A stretch of 64,000 nucleotides of DNA from an uncultured Holophagaceae bacterium (GTDB taxonomy: Bacteria > Acidobacteriota > Holophagae > Holophagales > Holophagaceae), in the NCBI GenBank assembly GCA_903937385.1, contig CAIZZF010000008.1, positions 248,001 to 312,000 on the forward strand. The letters run 5' to 3'. This document shows, piece after piece, positions 1 to 9,456 of this stretch. The position numbers and the translations under genes were made by a program. How positions within the stretch are numbered: position 1 is the first letter of the stretch; every line of letters starts with the position of its first letter. The notes below the pieces were generated by a model that was not told the DNA's origin, did not search any database, and saw only the letters and a program-made list of their open reading frames with translations.

Positions 1-3000
1 TGGTGTTGACCATCAGGCCCACGGTCCGCTTGGCGACAAGCGTGTTGATGATCACGCTCTGGCTGTGCGTGCTCGTGCCCGCACCGCCCGTCACGGTGAG
101 GGTGGCGGTGTAGATGCCATCCGCGGCATAGGTGTGGGAGGGGTTCGCCCCGATGCCCGTGCCGCCATCCCCGAAGGTCCAGGCATAGGCCGTGGGGCTG
201 CCCGTGGAGGTGCTGGTGAAGGTGGCGATCTGCCCGCTCAGTGCAGTGGTGAAGGTTGCGGTCAGTACCGACGCGGGCGTGCTTATCGTGATGGCCTTGC
301 TGGTCGTAGAGGAAGTCCCCCCGGACGCCGTGGCCGTCAGGGTGACGGTGTAGGTCCCGGCAGTCGTATAGACATACTTTGGATGCTGAACCAGGCTGGT
401 GCCCTTGCCGTCGCCAAAGGTCCAGGCCCAGGCGACGGGCGAGCTGGTGGAAGTGTCGGTGAAGGCCACGACGTCGCCCGGCACCACGATGCTGGGGGCG
501 GCGCTGAAGCTGGCCGTGCCTCCCGTTGAGGTGCGATTCCCCCGCACGACCCGGAACCCCACGTTGCTGGCGTAGGCCTGGGCAGGCACCGCGAAGAACT
601 CGTCGGCGGCCGGACAGCGGTTGGATACCCGCCCATGTCCCGTGACCACGCCCGTGGTGGTGGTGAGGCCGTTGTACCAGTTGCCCCCACGCATGCCGCG
701 GTAGGGCTTGCCATCGGTCATGGCCTGGCCCGTGGCGGGGCCGATGGGATCCTGCGCGGGACTTGCTTCCAGTGGATTGGATGCGAAGGAGGTCTGGTAG
801 GTATTGGCGGCATACCAGTCGTAGTGCAGCTGCCAGACATTGCCCGAGGCATCGAAGAGGCCGTAGGCGTTGGCGCCATTGTGCGTCTGGTAGGAAGTGG
901 CGCTCCCCGGCCAGCTGAAGTCGGTCTTCTGGCGCAGCGCTCCGTTGTAGAAGCCCACCGGCGTAGTCCACGGATAGGTGGCCGGGTCGGTGAGCTGATA
1001 GGGATTCCCGGAGCTCGGCCAGTTGGCCCGGCGCGTGTCCTCGTCATCACCCCAGGGGTAGTTGGCATAGGTGGCACCGCCACCCCGCGCCGCGAACTCC
1101 CACTCGGCCTCGGTCGGAAGCCGGTAGCCGCTCTGGGTGAAATCGCAGACCAGCGTGGTGAGGTCGTAGCAGGGGGTCAGGCCCGCCTGGGCGCTCAGCC
1201 AGTTGCAGTAGCCCTCGGCCCCCAGGAGCGTGATGCCCACGACCGGATGCTGGGCCCGGCCGTCCTTGAGGGAGAAGGTCGCGGTCCCATCGAACCCGAT
1301 GCTGTAGGCCACGGAGGTCTTGCCCGTCTGGTAGGCGTAGCCGTAGAGGTAGCAGTAGACCGCCGTGCCCCCCTTAACGTAGACCACGCTGCTGCGCACC
1401 TCGATGAGCCCCTGGGCCAGGGCGCTGTTCAGGTAGTCGCAGTACTGCTGCTGGGTGGTGGGCGTCGTGGCCACAAACAGGGAGCTGATGCCCACCGGGT
1501 GAAGGGGCAGCTCGTCCGTGGGGTGAGCGGGATCGTTGCCGCCTTCGCCGCCGTGGTCCCCCATCCAGTAGACGCTGGCCGGGAGGCGGGTCTCCAGGAG
1601 GTTGGAGAGGGGACTGATCCAGTAGGCGCGGCTGGTCGAGGTCGATCCCGAAGCACTGATGGCGGTTAAGGTCACCGTGTAGAGGCCCGAGGTGCCGAAG
1701 CTGTGGCTCGGGTGCTGCTCCTGGCTCTGGGTCCCATCGCCGAAGTCCCAGGACCAGGAAGTGGGGGTGCCCGTGGACGCATCCCGGAAGGCAAGGGTGC
1801 TGGCGGTGCCCGTGCGGAGGGCGTTGAAGCCGGCGGCGGGCGCCGCGGCTGCCACAGTCACGGACTGGCTGGTGCTGGCGAACCCCGCGGACCGGCTGAC
1901 GGTGAGGCTCACCGTGTAGCTCCCCGCCGTGGCGTAGACATGGGTGGGGAGCTGGACGGAGCTGGTCTGGCCATCCCCGAAGTTCCAGGCCCAGAAGGTC
2001 GGCGTGCCGGTGGAGGTATCAGTGAAGGCCACGGTCTGGCCGGTCACCCCGCTGGTGAAGTGGGCCACCAGGGAGGACGTGGACGCGCTGACCGTGACAC
2101 TGTGGGTGACAGGGCTGCTGGCGCCCACTGCGTTGCTGGCCGCGAGCGTGACCGTGTAGGTGCCCGCCGTGCCGTAGGCGTGGGTGGGATTCTTGGTGGT
2201 GCTGGTGCCGCCATCGCCGAAGGTCCAGGCCCAGCTCGTGGGACTGCCCGTGGAGGCGTCCGTGAAGGTCACGGTCTGACCGGCAACAGGGCTGGTCGGC
2301 GCGAAGCTGAAGGCCGCCATGGGGCTCACCGGCGCGGCGGTCACGATGATGCTGTGGGTGACCGGGGTGCTGCTGCCCACCGCGTTGCTGGCCGTGAGCG
2401 TGACCGTGTAGGTGCCTGCCGTGCTGTAGGCGTGGGTGGGACTCTGGGCGGTGCTGGTGCCGCCATCGCCGAAGGTCCAGGTCCAGCTCGTGGGGGTGCC
2501 TGTGGAAGCATCGATGAAGGTCACGGTCTGACCCGCAACTGGGCTGCTGGGGGCGAAGCTGAAGGCCGCCGTGGGGGCCACAGCTGCGGCGCTCACGGTG
2601 ACGCTGTGGGTGACGGGGCTGCTGGCGCCCACCGCGTTGCTGGCCGTGAGGGTGACCGTGTAGGTGCCCGCGGTGCTGTAGGCGTGGGTCGGGTTCTTGG
2701 TGGTGCTGGTGCCGCCATCGCCGAAGGTCCAGGACCAGCCCGTGGGGCTGCCAGTGGAAGCATCGGTGAAGGTGACGGTCTGGCCCGTGACGGGACTGGT
2801 CGGCGCGAAGCTGAAGGCCGCCGTGGGGGCTACCGGCGCGGCGGTCACAGCGACGCTGTGGGTGACGGGGCTGCCGGCGCCCCCGGCGTTGCTGGCCGTG
2901 AGGGTGACCGTGTAGGTGCCCGCCGCACTGTAGGTGTGGGTGGGGCTCTGGGCGGTGCTGGAGCCGCCATCACCGAAGGTCCAGGACCAGCCTGTGGGGC

Positions 3001-3187
3001 TCCCCGTGGAGGCGTCCGTGAAGCTCACGGTCTGGCCCGTGACGGGGCTGGCGGGGGCGAAGCTGAAGGCCGCCACCGGGGCCGAGGGCGTCACGGCCGC
3101 GGGGGAGGCCGAAGAGCCTCCCCCGCAGTGGACGAGCAGCAAGCAGGACAGTGCCAGCGTCAGGAAACAGGTCTCGTTGAGCTTCAT
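1..3187 (-). CDS. PKD-repeat lipoprotein with FGE-sulfatase (SUMF1-like) domain, 3' end outside window
   Basis: The frame is open from an ATG at 3187 through the left edge (at least 1,062 codons), so the C-terminus is missing. The N-terminus is a lipoprotein signal (LLLVHCGGG; Cys about residue 21). Six PKD domains follow (about residues 35-520), each with the WTFGDGG-type core and a TYTVTLTAS strand. Then comes a formylglycine-generating-enzyme-like domain (about 520-885) with YRLPTEAEWEFAARGG, NVWQL and GMRGGNWYNG, and at least two more PKD domains. PKD domains usually act in surface adhesion or spacing. The FGE fold here lacks the usual pair of C-terminal active-site cysteines (only SNRCP is seen) and no sulfatase is nearby, so real FGE activity is doubtful. 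A binding or structural role at the cell surface is likelier. Confidence 0.9.
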   Translation of the reverse strand, partial: MKLNETCFLTLALSCLLLVHCGGGSSASPAAVTPSAPVAAFSFAPASPVTGQTVSFTDASTGSPTGWSWTFGDGGSSTAQSPTHTYSAAGTYTVTLTASNAGGAGSPVTHSVAVTAAPVAPTAAFSFAPTSPVTGQTVTFTDASTGSPTGWSWTFGDGGTSTTKNPTHAYSTAGTYTVTLTASNAVGASSPVTHSVTVSAAAVAPTAAFSFAPSSPVAGQTVTFIDASTGTPTSWTWTFGDGGTSTAQSPTHAYSTAGTYTVTLTASNAVGSSTPVTHSIIVTAAPVSPMAAFSFAPTSPVAGQTVTFTDASTGSPTSWAWTFGDGGTSTTKNPTHAYGTAGTYTVTLAASNAVGASSPVTHSVTVSASTSSLVAHFTSGVTGQTVAFTDTSTGTPTFWAWNFGDGQTSSVQLPTHVYATAGSYTVSLTVSRSAGFASTSQSVTVAAAAPAAGFNALRTGTASTLAFRDASTGTPTSWSWDFGDGTQSQEQHPSHSFGTSGLYTVTLTAISASGSTSTSRAYWISPLSNLLETRLPASVYWMGDHGGEGGNDPAHPTDELPLHPVGISSLFVATTPTTQQQYCDYLNSALAQGLIEVRSSVVYVKGGTAVYCYLYGYAYQTGKTSVAYSIGFDGTATFSLKDGRAQHPVVGITLLGAEGYCNWLSAQAGLTPCYDLTTLVCDFTQSGYRLPTEAEWEFAARGGGATYANYPWGDDEDTRRANWPSSGNPYQLTDPATYPWTTPVGFYNGALRQKTDFSWPGSATSYQTHNGANAYGLFDASGNVWQLHYDWYAANTYQTSFASNPLEASPAQDPIGPATGQAMTDGKPYRGMRGGNWYNGLTTTTGVVTGHGRVSNRCPAADEFFAVPAQAYASNVGFRVVRGNRTSTGGTASFSAAPSIVVPGDVVAFTDTSTSSPVAWAWTFGDGKGTSLVQHPKYVYTTAGTYTVTLTATASGGTSSTTSKAITISTPASVLTATFTTALSGQIATFTSTSTGSPTAYAWTFGDGGTGIGANPSHTYAADGIYTATLTVTGGAGTSTHSQSVIINTLVAKRTVGLMVNT

Positions 3188-3228
3188 GGGGAGTCCATCC
3201 AGATCGGCCACCAGGGGCCGGAGGCCAG

Positions 3229-4899
3229 TCACTTGAACAGGGAGCCGGTGGCCGCACTGCTCGTGTAGGAGAGGAAGTCCGTGGAGGTGGGGGGAACCTC
3301 GGCCGCAAAGAGGAACTGCTTGGTGCAGGTAGAGTAGTCCACAGGAGCTCCGTTCTCGGTCACGGTCATGGCCGACTTGCGGAGCGCCGCCAAGCCCGTG
3401 AGCTGACTGGACGTGAGGAAGCTGCCGCCCACGTTCCGGTAGAGCTCGGCGAAGGTGGTCGCGTAGGCGTGGTTGTTCTCGCCGTCCAGGTCGCCGTAGA
3501 GCCCCGACCAGGTGGCCACGGTGCTCTGTACCTGGGCCAGGTCCCCCGCGCTGGGCGCTGTGGAGGTGATCAGGCTCCGCAAGGCCTCGGAGATCTTCTG
3601 CCGGGCCAGCACGATATTGGCCGTGGCGTTGCCGTAGAGGTTGGCCTGCTGGGTGGTGGTCAACGCATTCATCTTGGCGGCGCCGGCGGCGGAGATGTAG
3701 CCCTGGGCGCTGTCACAGAGGGCCATCCCGATGGTCGCGGTCATGGTCTCGTCGATGCTGTAGCCAGGGTGGTTCACCGCCGGGGCGTCCTTGAGGTAGA
3801 AGGAGCCGAAGTAGGTGCCGTGCCGCTCGGGGCAGAAGTAGACATCGGAGTTCACGGAGCCGGCGTACCACGAATAGAGGTCCCCGGCGTAGGTCATCAT
3901 GGCCACGACTTCATCGTTGGTCAGGCCCTGGGTCTTGGCGGCCACATCGGCCTCCTTCTTGTCCGGCCAGGCGCTGTAGGCCTTGCCCACCATGGCGCCG
4001 AGGTAGCGCTTCTGGTCCGCGGTGAAGGACCGGTAGAGGTTGGCATAGACCACGGCCCGCTCGAAGCTCAGCTGGCCATCCAGCAGGTAGAGGTCCCGGG
4101 AGACCGACTTCACGGCGTCCACGTCCAGGTCCGTGGTGCCCGAAGGCAAAGTCCCATCCAGCATCAGCCGGAAGGACTTCATCAGCGGATAGCGCTTCCA
4201 GGCGTAAAGGTTGATGTTCGCCACCTGGCTGCTGGCGAGGGCCTTGAGAGCCGCCACCTGGCTGTCGTTGAGCACGTAAAGCACGTTGGAGCTGACCCGG
4301 GTCAGGAAGCTGGTGTTGTGCCCCATGTCGCTGGCGTCGTTGTCACGCAGGCACTGGAAGCCCCAGTAGTCGGCCACCTTCCCTGGCGGGAAGAAGGACT
4401 GGGCCCCCAGGTTCCCGGTCATCATGCCGAAGCCCGAGAAGGCGATGGTGGTGCTCTGGGCCCCATCCGAGAGGCACTGCTCCAGGTTGAAGGGCGGAGC
4501 GGTGGCGGCGGTGATGGCGGCCGTGGCCGTACCTGTGGCGGAGGCACCCGTGCCGCTGGTGACCTTGCAGCTCAGGGTGACAGTGCCCGTGGCCCCGGGC
4601 GTGAAGGCGATGCTGTCGGTGCCGGCCCCCACCATGACGGTGCCGTTCGTGACGGTCCAGGTGTAGGTGCAACCGGTCTGCACGGGCACCGAAGCCGCAT
4701 AGCCCGCCTGGCTTCCGGTGACGCTCGTCGGGGCGGTGACCGTGCTGAGGGGAGCCACGCTCCCGGCAGCCGAGTCACCGGAGGCAGAGCTGCTGCCGCC
4801 GCAGGCGAAGAGCAGGAGCAGGAGGCCGGCAGCTACGGCCAGGAGGGCACCGGTGCGCGGACGGCTCAGGGAAGACGGGGAAGCAGGGCTGGGGAGCAT
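3229..4899 (-). CDS. large lipoprotein of unknown function with N-terminal Ig-like domain
   Basis: 556 residues. ATG at 4899 sits behind a near-perfect AGGAGG. The leader ends in LLLLLFACGG, a lipobox with Cys about residue 33. Residues about 45-135 form an Ig/PKD-like beta domain (GCTYTWTVTNGT, GTVTLSCKVTSG) closely resembling a segment of the FGE-like lipoprotein at 40831-42666. The remaining 400 residues are mostly helical (for example LYRSFTADQKRYLGAMVGKA) and contain a few cysteines. I do not recognise this part. Its stop lies about 40 bases before the start of the PKD/FGE gene on the same strand, so the two are probably co-transcribed. Confidence 0.85.
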   Translation of the reverse strand: MLPSPASPSSLSRPRTGALLAVAAGLLLLLFACGGSSSASGDSAAGSVAPLSTVTAPTSVTGSQAGYAASVPVQTGCTYTWTVTNGTVMVGAGTDSIAFTPGATGTVTLSCKVTSGTGASATGTATAAITAATAPPFNLEQCLSDGAQSTTIAFSGFGMMTGNLGAQSFFPPGKVADYWGFQCLRDNDASDMGHNTSFLTRVSSNVLYVLNDSQVAALKALASSQVANINLYAWKRYPLMKSFRLMLDGTLPSGTTDLDVDAVKSVSRDLYLLDGQLSFERAVVYANLYRSFTADQKRYLGAMVGKAYSAWPDKKEADVAAKTQGLTNDEVVAMMTYAGDLYSWYAGSVNSDVYFCPERHGTYFGSFYLKDAPAVNHPGYSIDETMTATIGMALCDSAQGYISAAGAAKMNALTTTQQANLYGNATANIVLARQKISEALRSLITSTAPSAGDLAQVQSTVATWSGLYGDLDGENNHAYATTFAELYRNVGGSFLTSSQLTGLAALRKSAMTVTENGAPVDYSTCTKQFLFAAEVPPTSTDFLSYTSSAATGSLFK

Positions 4900-5060
4900 C
4901 GATCCTCCTGTCGCGGTGGGGGAAGCTTTTTCGCTTCCCTCTCACCATCGGCAGTCGCCGGGTGCGCCCCCGCTTTCCACTGGGAACAGCCCGTGGACCT
5001 GGATGAACTGCAGTCACTCATGGCTGAATGGAAGAAACCGGGCCCCGGCGCGGCCGGGCT

Positions 5061-5564
5061 TCAGCCGAGGAGACCGCTCGCCGCGCTGTCTGTGCTGCTG
5101 CTGTCGCCCAGGGCGGCGAGGAGCGGGTCCTGGCTGCCCGAGGTGCCCAGCAGGAGGTTCAAGAGGTTGCTCGTCACGGCACCGCTGTGCTTGCCGCCCA
5201 GCAGCGAGGCCACCAGGGCGCTGTTCGAGCCCAGGGCCGCGGAAGCGCTGTAGGTGCTGCTCCCCCCCTGGAGGCTGCTGACGATGCCCGCGAGGCTCTG
5301 GGGGTTCTGCTGGAACCAGGTCTTCAGCTGGGCCAGGTCCCCGCTGACGTCCTTCTGGGTGGAGAGCAGGTCGGTCATGGCCTGGGTGACGGCCGTGGGC
5401 GCCTGGGCCAGCTGCTTGGCAGCAGGCGACAGGCTCAGGTTGTCCTCCAGCAACGAGGAGAGGCCGGTGAGGTCCTGGGACCCGGGCCCCGTCGCCTGCA
5501 GCTGCTGCATCAGCTGGGCGCCGAGGGTCTGGGTGGTACCGGAGCTGAGCGAGGTGATGTCCAT
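5061..5564 (-). CDS. hypothetical Ser/Leu/Gln-rich small protein
   Basis: 167 residues from the ATG at 5564 (MDITSLSSG), preceded by GGGAG; an in-frame ATG at 5612 would add 16 residues but has a poorer ribosome site. There is no signal peptide. Composition is rich in Ser, Leu, Gln and Ala, with a helical pattern (LMQQLQAT, LKTWFQQNPQSLAGIVSSLQ) like that of small flagellar or type III-type secreted accessory proteins. That resemblance is only compositional. No family recognised. Confidence 0.65.
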   Translation of the reverse strand: MDITSLSSGTTQTLGAQLMQQLQATGPGSQDLTGLSSLLEDNLSLSPAAKQLAQAPTAVTQAMTDLLSTQKDVSGDLAQLKTWFQQNPQSLAGIVSSLQGGSSTYSASAALGSNSALVASLLGGKHSGAVTSNLLNLLLGTSGSQDPLLAALGDSSSTDSAASGLLG

Positions 5565-5681
5565 GGAGACTCCCAGGTGGGGCGGGGTGAACCTTAACCC
5601 TGATGCGGACATCCTGAAGAGCAGGGACCAGGGACGCCGGCCGGGCAGTCCTCTGCCCAGGTCGCTAAAGGAGCAACCCCT

Positions 5682-6329
5682 ATGCCGGAATCACCCAGCC
5701 GCTCTTGCCCGGTACGCCCCGCGGCCATCCTCCTCGGCGGCCTGGTACTGCTGAGTGGACTGCAGCTGGCTTGCACGCAGCGTCCCACCTTCACCTACGA
5801 GCGAAGCCCTGGGGTGGCGTTCGAGAACCTCCCACGCTTCGCGCTGGATCCCCGGCGGGACCTGGCCTGGATCCTCGAGGGCCAGCGGACGATTCCAGCC
5901 CCGGACTACCGCGCGGCGGCCATCCGGGAGCTGCAGGCCAAGGGCTACCGTCTGGTGGAACCGGACCAGGCCGACCTCTGGCTGGAGGTCATCGTGGCGG
6001 TCCCCGAGCGCTCCCGGGAGGGTGCCCCCGGAGACAGCGGCGGCAAGAAGGGACACGGCAAGCGGGGCGGCGGCATGGGTGGCGAGGGACGGGGACCAGA
6101 GGGCGCCCGAGGGGCGGGGAATCGCTCCGAACCGGGGTTCCAGGCCTCACCCGGCGGGGAAGCCACGGTGATCGTCAAGCTGCTGGCCCGTTCCGATCAG
6201 CGCGCGCTCTGGTCCGGCAGCGGCCTCTTTCCCGCCGCGGACAAGGGCGCGCCGAAGGGACCCCAGGATACCGCCGAGGGGCGCATCCAGCAGCTGCTCA
6301 CCCCCTGCCCCGGAGGCACGCCCCGCTGA
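5682..6329 (+). CDS. lipoprotein, DUF4136-like
   Basis: 215 residues; ATG at 5682 with AAAGGAG upstream. The signal sequence ends in LSGLQLAC (Cys about 30), so this is a predicted lipoprotein. The body (YERSPGVAFENLPRFALDP, then DYRAAAIRELQAKGYRLVEPDQADLWLEV) has the order seen in DUF4136-type lipoproteins: an early strand, a helix on 'IRELQAKGYR', then a strand beginning 'ADLWLEV'. A Gly/Lys/Arg-rich low-complexity insert lies at about residues 108-160. The C-terminal strand (ATVIVKLLARSDQRALWSGSG) also fits that family. Role unknown; likely periplasmic or outer-membrane. Confidence 0.8.
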   Translation: MPESPSRSCPVRPAAILLGGLVLLSGLQLACTQRPTFTYERSPGVAFENLPRFALDPRRDLAWILEGQRTIPAPDYRAAAIRELQAKGYRLVEPDQADLWLEVIVAVPERSREGAPGDSGGKKGHGKRGGGMGGEGRGPEGARGAGNRSEPGFQASPGGEATVIVKLLARSDQRALWSGSGLFPAADKGAPKGPQDTAEGRIQQLLTPCPGGTPR

Positions 6330-6339
6330 GGGCTCGGGC

Positions 6340-6540
6340 TCAGGCCGTGGCGTTGAAGAGCTGACCCGCGCCGCCCTGCAGCTCGCTCGCCTCCTGGCGG
6401 CCCGCATTGGCTTCCTGGCGCTCGTCCTGCTTGGTTTCCTGGACTTCGGTCTTGGCTGCCACCGCAGGCGGTGGCGGGGGCGGCTTCACCGTCGGGGCGG
6501 AGTAGGCCGGAGCGGTCTGCACGCCCTGGATCGAAGTCAT
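6340..6540 (-). CDS. small hypothetical protein, proline-rich
   Basis: 66 residues. ATG at 6540 is preceded by GGAGGATGCG, a strong ribosome-binding site, which is the main argument that it is real. The N-terminal half has a poly-proline run (KPPPPPPAV) and the C-terminal half is charged and helical (ETKQDERQEANAGRQEASELQ). It has no signal peptide and no cysteine. It is loosely similar in length and layout to small YjfB-type putative motility proteins, but this is not enough to name it. Confidence 0.55.
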   Translation of the reverse strand: MTSIQGVQTAPAYSAPTVKPPPPPPAVAAKTEVQETKQDERQEANAGRQEASELQGGAGQLFNATA

Positions 6541-6681
6541 CGCATCCTCCGTGATGCCCGGGGAGACGGCATTGTCCCCCGCAAAGGCTCTATCGGATGG
6601 GGACCCGGGAGACTTGAGGGTAAATGTTTCGACAGGGTATGGGCGACGGCCTGGTTTTCTTGGGGAATTCCGGGCTCTGGG

Positions 6682-6914
6682 CTACTGGGCAAGACCCAAA
6701 ACCAGGATCTGGAAGCTGCCGGGCAGCATGGGCGGTCTCGAGGGCTTGCCGTCCTTGGCCAGGTAGTCCCAGCCCCCCTCCCAGCCCACCGGCAGGGTCT
6801 TCGGCAGACGCAGCGTGGAGGGTGGGGCCACCGGCTGGGTCGGCGCGGACACCTGGGGGGGCCGGCCAGACTGAAGGTGAGATGACCGGACAGCAAGATG
6901 GGCACGGGGGACAC
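6682..6914 (-). pseudogene. possible frameshifted small ORF
   Basis: From a GTG at 6914 the reading SPVPILLSGHLTFSLAGPP looks protein-like. It is interrupted at a run of seven G (6855-6861 on the plus strand). In the adjacent frame the text continues sensibly (QVSAPTQPVAPPSTLRLPKTL, then GWDYLAKDGKPSRPP) to a stop at 6682. One base more or less in the run would join the halves into about 77 residues. This could be a decayed gene, a sequencing error or chance. No family recognised. Confidence 0.25.
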
Positions 6915-6966
6915 CTCGGAAGGGTCAGCCTAGTCCCGATGCCGAGATCCCGTCCGCACCCTAGGC

Positions 6967-7887
6967 TCAGGCCGGGAAGGCGCCGGGTTCCTTCTTGCGC
7001 CAGTAGCGGGCCAGGCCGTAGACGCTCATGAACGCCGGATCCGCGATCTCGTATTCCTCGATGGCGCGCTCGGGCAGACCGTAGCCCGCCAGCAGGTCGT
7101 GCATGAAGGCCTGGAAGGGCGGCACCATGGCCTCCTCCGTAGCGCCGGTGACCATGCGCTCGCGCACCCAACCAGCGATGCGCACCAGGTTGTCCTCCAG
7201 GGAGTCGAAGTGGGTCGCTCCGTCGCGCTTGATGCCGAAGTGGGTCGCATAGATATACCGGGGCTTCACCGCCCGCATGCGCTGGATGGAGTCCGCCCAG
7301 GCCTCGAGGTCGATGTCCGGCGGCGGCAGGGGCGGGATGGTCGGGCCGTCACCGATGCGGATGCCGCCCACATCGCCGGTGAAGAGGCCATCGCCCAGCC
7401 GGTAGGTGATGTGGTGGTTGGCGTGCCCCGGAGTGTGGATGGCCTGGAAGGACTCGTTGCCGAGCTGCACGGACTGGCCGTCCGCCAGGGCCACGACCTG
7501 GCCTTCGGGAATGGACTCCATGCGGCCCCAGAGGCGGTCCATGTCGTCCTTGTAGATCCGCCGGGCGGATTCCATCAGCTTGCCCGGCTCCTGCAGGTGG
7601 GCGGCCCCCCGCGGATGGACATAGACCTTCGCCCCATGCCTCGCCAGGCGCCAGGCGGAGCCCGCGTGGTCCAGATGGATATGGGTCACGAAGACGTGGC
7701 GGATGTCCGTCATGGCGAAGCCCTGGGCGTTCACCGCCGCCTCGAGGTTGCCGTAGAGCGACTCCGGACCCGTCTCCACCAGGGCCGGCCCCTCGGAGGT
7801 CTGGACCAGGAAGGCCGCCACCGTGCCCTCGGCCTGGAAGTGCAGGTCCAGCGTCGTCACAGGTCCTAGCGCATCAGCCTTGGTCAT
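6967..7887 (-). CDS. MBL-fold metallohydrolase
   Basis: 306 residues from the ATG at 7887, which has GGGAG upstream; the frame stays open further upstream but without a good start. The zinc-binding signature HIHLDH lies at residues 69-74. Further His/Asp ligands are seen in IHTPGHANHH and in FTGDVGG, and YATHFG follows. The layout matches glyoxalase II/beta-lactamase-fold hydrolases of about 300 residues. There is no signal peptide, so it is cytoplasmic. The substrate cannot be told from sequence. Its neighbours give no pathway context; it lies downstream of, and on the same strand as, an MFS exporter gene 78 bases away. Confidence 0.88.
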   Translation of the reverse strand: MTKADALGPVTTLDLHFQAEGTVAAFLVQTSEGPALVETGPESLYGNLEAAVNAQGFAMTDIRHVFVTHIHLDHAGSAWRLARHGAKVYVHPRGAAHLQEPGKLMESARRIYKDDMDRLWGRMESIPEGQVVALADGQSVQLGNESFQAIHTPGHANHHITYRLGDGLFTGDVGGIRIGDGPTIPPLPPPDIDLEAWADSIQRMRAVKPRYIYATHFGIKRDGATHFDSLEDNLVRIAGWVRERMVTGATEEAMVPPFQAFMHDLLAGYGLPERAIEEYEIADPAFMSVYGLARYWRKKEPGAFPA

Positions 7888-7964
7888 CGTCGCTCCCGGG
7901 GTGTCTGAGGGCCATCCTACTGCCGGAGCGGGCGCCCTGAAACCTCGTTGAACAGAGCTGACAC

Positions 7965-9161
7965 TCAGGTGCGAACCCGGAGCAAGAGCCAGGAGATCCC
8001 CCCGCAGGCGCTGAAGGTGGCGCCCACAGCCACCACCCCGAGCCACCCAAAGCGGCTGTAGGCTGATGCGGAGGCCAGGGAACCTGCGGCGCCGCCGATG
8101 AAGTAGCTGGTCATGTAGGCGGCCGTGAGGCGGTTCCGGACCTCGGGGCGGAGGCGGTAGATGGCGGTCTGGTTGCTGATGTGGACCGCCTGCACGGCCA
8201 GATCCAGGAGCAGTACTCCGACCAGAAAGGCCGCCAGGGAGTGGCGGGCAAAGGCCAGGGGCAGCCAGGAGCAGAAGAGGATCGCCAGCCCGGTGGCGGT
8301 GACCACCTCGCCCCGGCCGCGGTCGGCCTGGCGGCCCGCGCCGGAGGCGGCCAGGGCCCCCGCGGCGCCCACCAGCCCGAAGAGCCCGATGGTGCCCGGG
8401 CTGAACTGGTAGGGCGGCGCTGCCAGCAGGAAGGCCATGGAGGTCCAGAAGACGCTGAAGTTCGCGAAGGCGCAGGCGCCCAGCATCGACCGGAGGCGGA
8501 GGACCGGCTCCTCCCGGAACAGGGTGGAGATGGAGTGGATCAGCCGGGGATAGGAGAGCGCCACGGGCTGGTGGTGCCGGGGCAGCGCCTGGCGCAGCAC
8601 GACGGCCATCAGGACCATGGCCCCGGCGCCGACCCAGTAGACCGTGCGCCAGCCGCCCAGGGGCGTCAGGGCCCCCGCCACCGTGCGGGCGAAGAGGATG
8701 CCCAGGAGCAGGCCGCTCATGATGGTCCCCACCACCTTGCCCCGTTCCTCCGGCGCCGCCAGCGTGGCCGCGAAGGGCACCAGGATCTGGGCCACCACCG
8801 AGAAGAGCCCCGTGAGGGCGGTCCCCACCAGCAGTATGCCGATGCCCGGGGCCAGGGCGATGGCCAGGAGGCCGGCCGCCGCCAGGAGGGTCATGGCCAC
8901 AATCAGGCCCCGGCGCTCGAACAGGTCGCCCAGGGGGACGATCAGGAGCAGGCCCGCGGCATAGCCCACCTGGGCCGTGGTGACGATGATCCCGGCCTTG
9001 GTGACGGACAGGCCCAGCTCCCGGGCCATGGTGGGCAGCAGGGGCTGGGCGAAGTAGTTGCTGGCCACTGCCAGGCCCGTGGCCGTGGCCATGAGCAGCA
9101 CCAGCGCGGGGGAAAGCGCGTGGGGAGCCGGGCAGGGCTCGGGAGCGGAGGGCTTGGGCAT
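7965..9161 (-). CDS. MFS transporter
   Basis: 398 residues with about twelve hydrophobic segments. The N-terminal half has the MFS loop 2-3 motif (PLGDLFERRG) after TM2. The opening (LATATGLAVASNYFAQPLLP type) resembles the YnfM/NepI-like drug and sugar efflux group of the DHA1 family. The ATG at 9161 has only a weak ribosome site. Substrate unknown; export of a small molecule across the inner membrane is the default reading. Confidence 0.85.
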   Translation of the reverse strand: MPKPSAPEPCPAPHALSPALVLLMATATGLAVASNYFAQPLLPTMARELGLSVTKAGIIVTTAQVGYAAGLLLIVPLGDLFERRGLIVAMTLLAAAGLLAIALAPGIGILLVGTALTGLFSVVAQILVPFAATLAAPEERGKVVGTIMSGLLLGILFARTVAGALTPLGGWRTVYWVGAGAMVLMAVVLRQALPRHHQPVALSYPRLIHSISTLFREEPVLRLRSMLGACAFANFSVFWTSMAFLLAAPPYQFSPGTIGLFGLVGAAGALAASGAGRQADRGRGEVVTATGLAILFCSWLPLAFARHSLAAFLVGVLLLDLAVQAVHISNQTAIYRLRPEVRNRLTAAYMTSYFIGGAAGSLASASAYSRFGWLGVVAVGATFSACGGISWLLLRVRT

Positions 9162-9456
9162 GAGCGTAAGGGTCTCACTTTTTTCGAGTTCCAGAGGTAT
9201 CCCTTTCCCCGCCTGAGCAGTCCTGGCGCGGGGTCGACAGGGGGGAGCACCCCTCCCCTGTTCCTCAAAAGCGGCTGGACTCTGGGCTCAACCGCTGCTT
9301 TACTTGGCCTCGTGGCCGCACTGGTCCTGGAAATTCTCAAAAATTAGTGAACACTTTTTCGCAAAACTCTGACACATTTGGCAGCGAACACGTTTCTCCC
9401 GCTCCTGCTACAACCCTCTCACAGCGCCCGTTGGCGCTTCTTTCAAGGAGGCCACC
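9162..9456. other. intergenic region upstream of the HU gene
   Basis: Between divergently transcribed MFS and HU genes. The half nearest the HU gene is AT-rich (about 9338-9372), unlike the surrounding DNA, and is the likely promoter region for the HU gene. No coding frame or clear operator was found. Confidence 0.5.

Noticed and set aside
1-3187. Active sulfatase-activating enzyme
   Set aside because: The FGE-like domain lacks the second cysteine and no sulfatase gene lies nearby.
3469-5253. Long plus-strand open frame
   Set aside because: Antisense to the lipoprotein gene at 3229-4899; composition is the Gly/Arg/His-rich type typical of GC-rich shadow frames.
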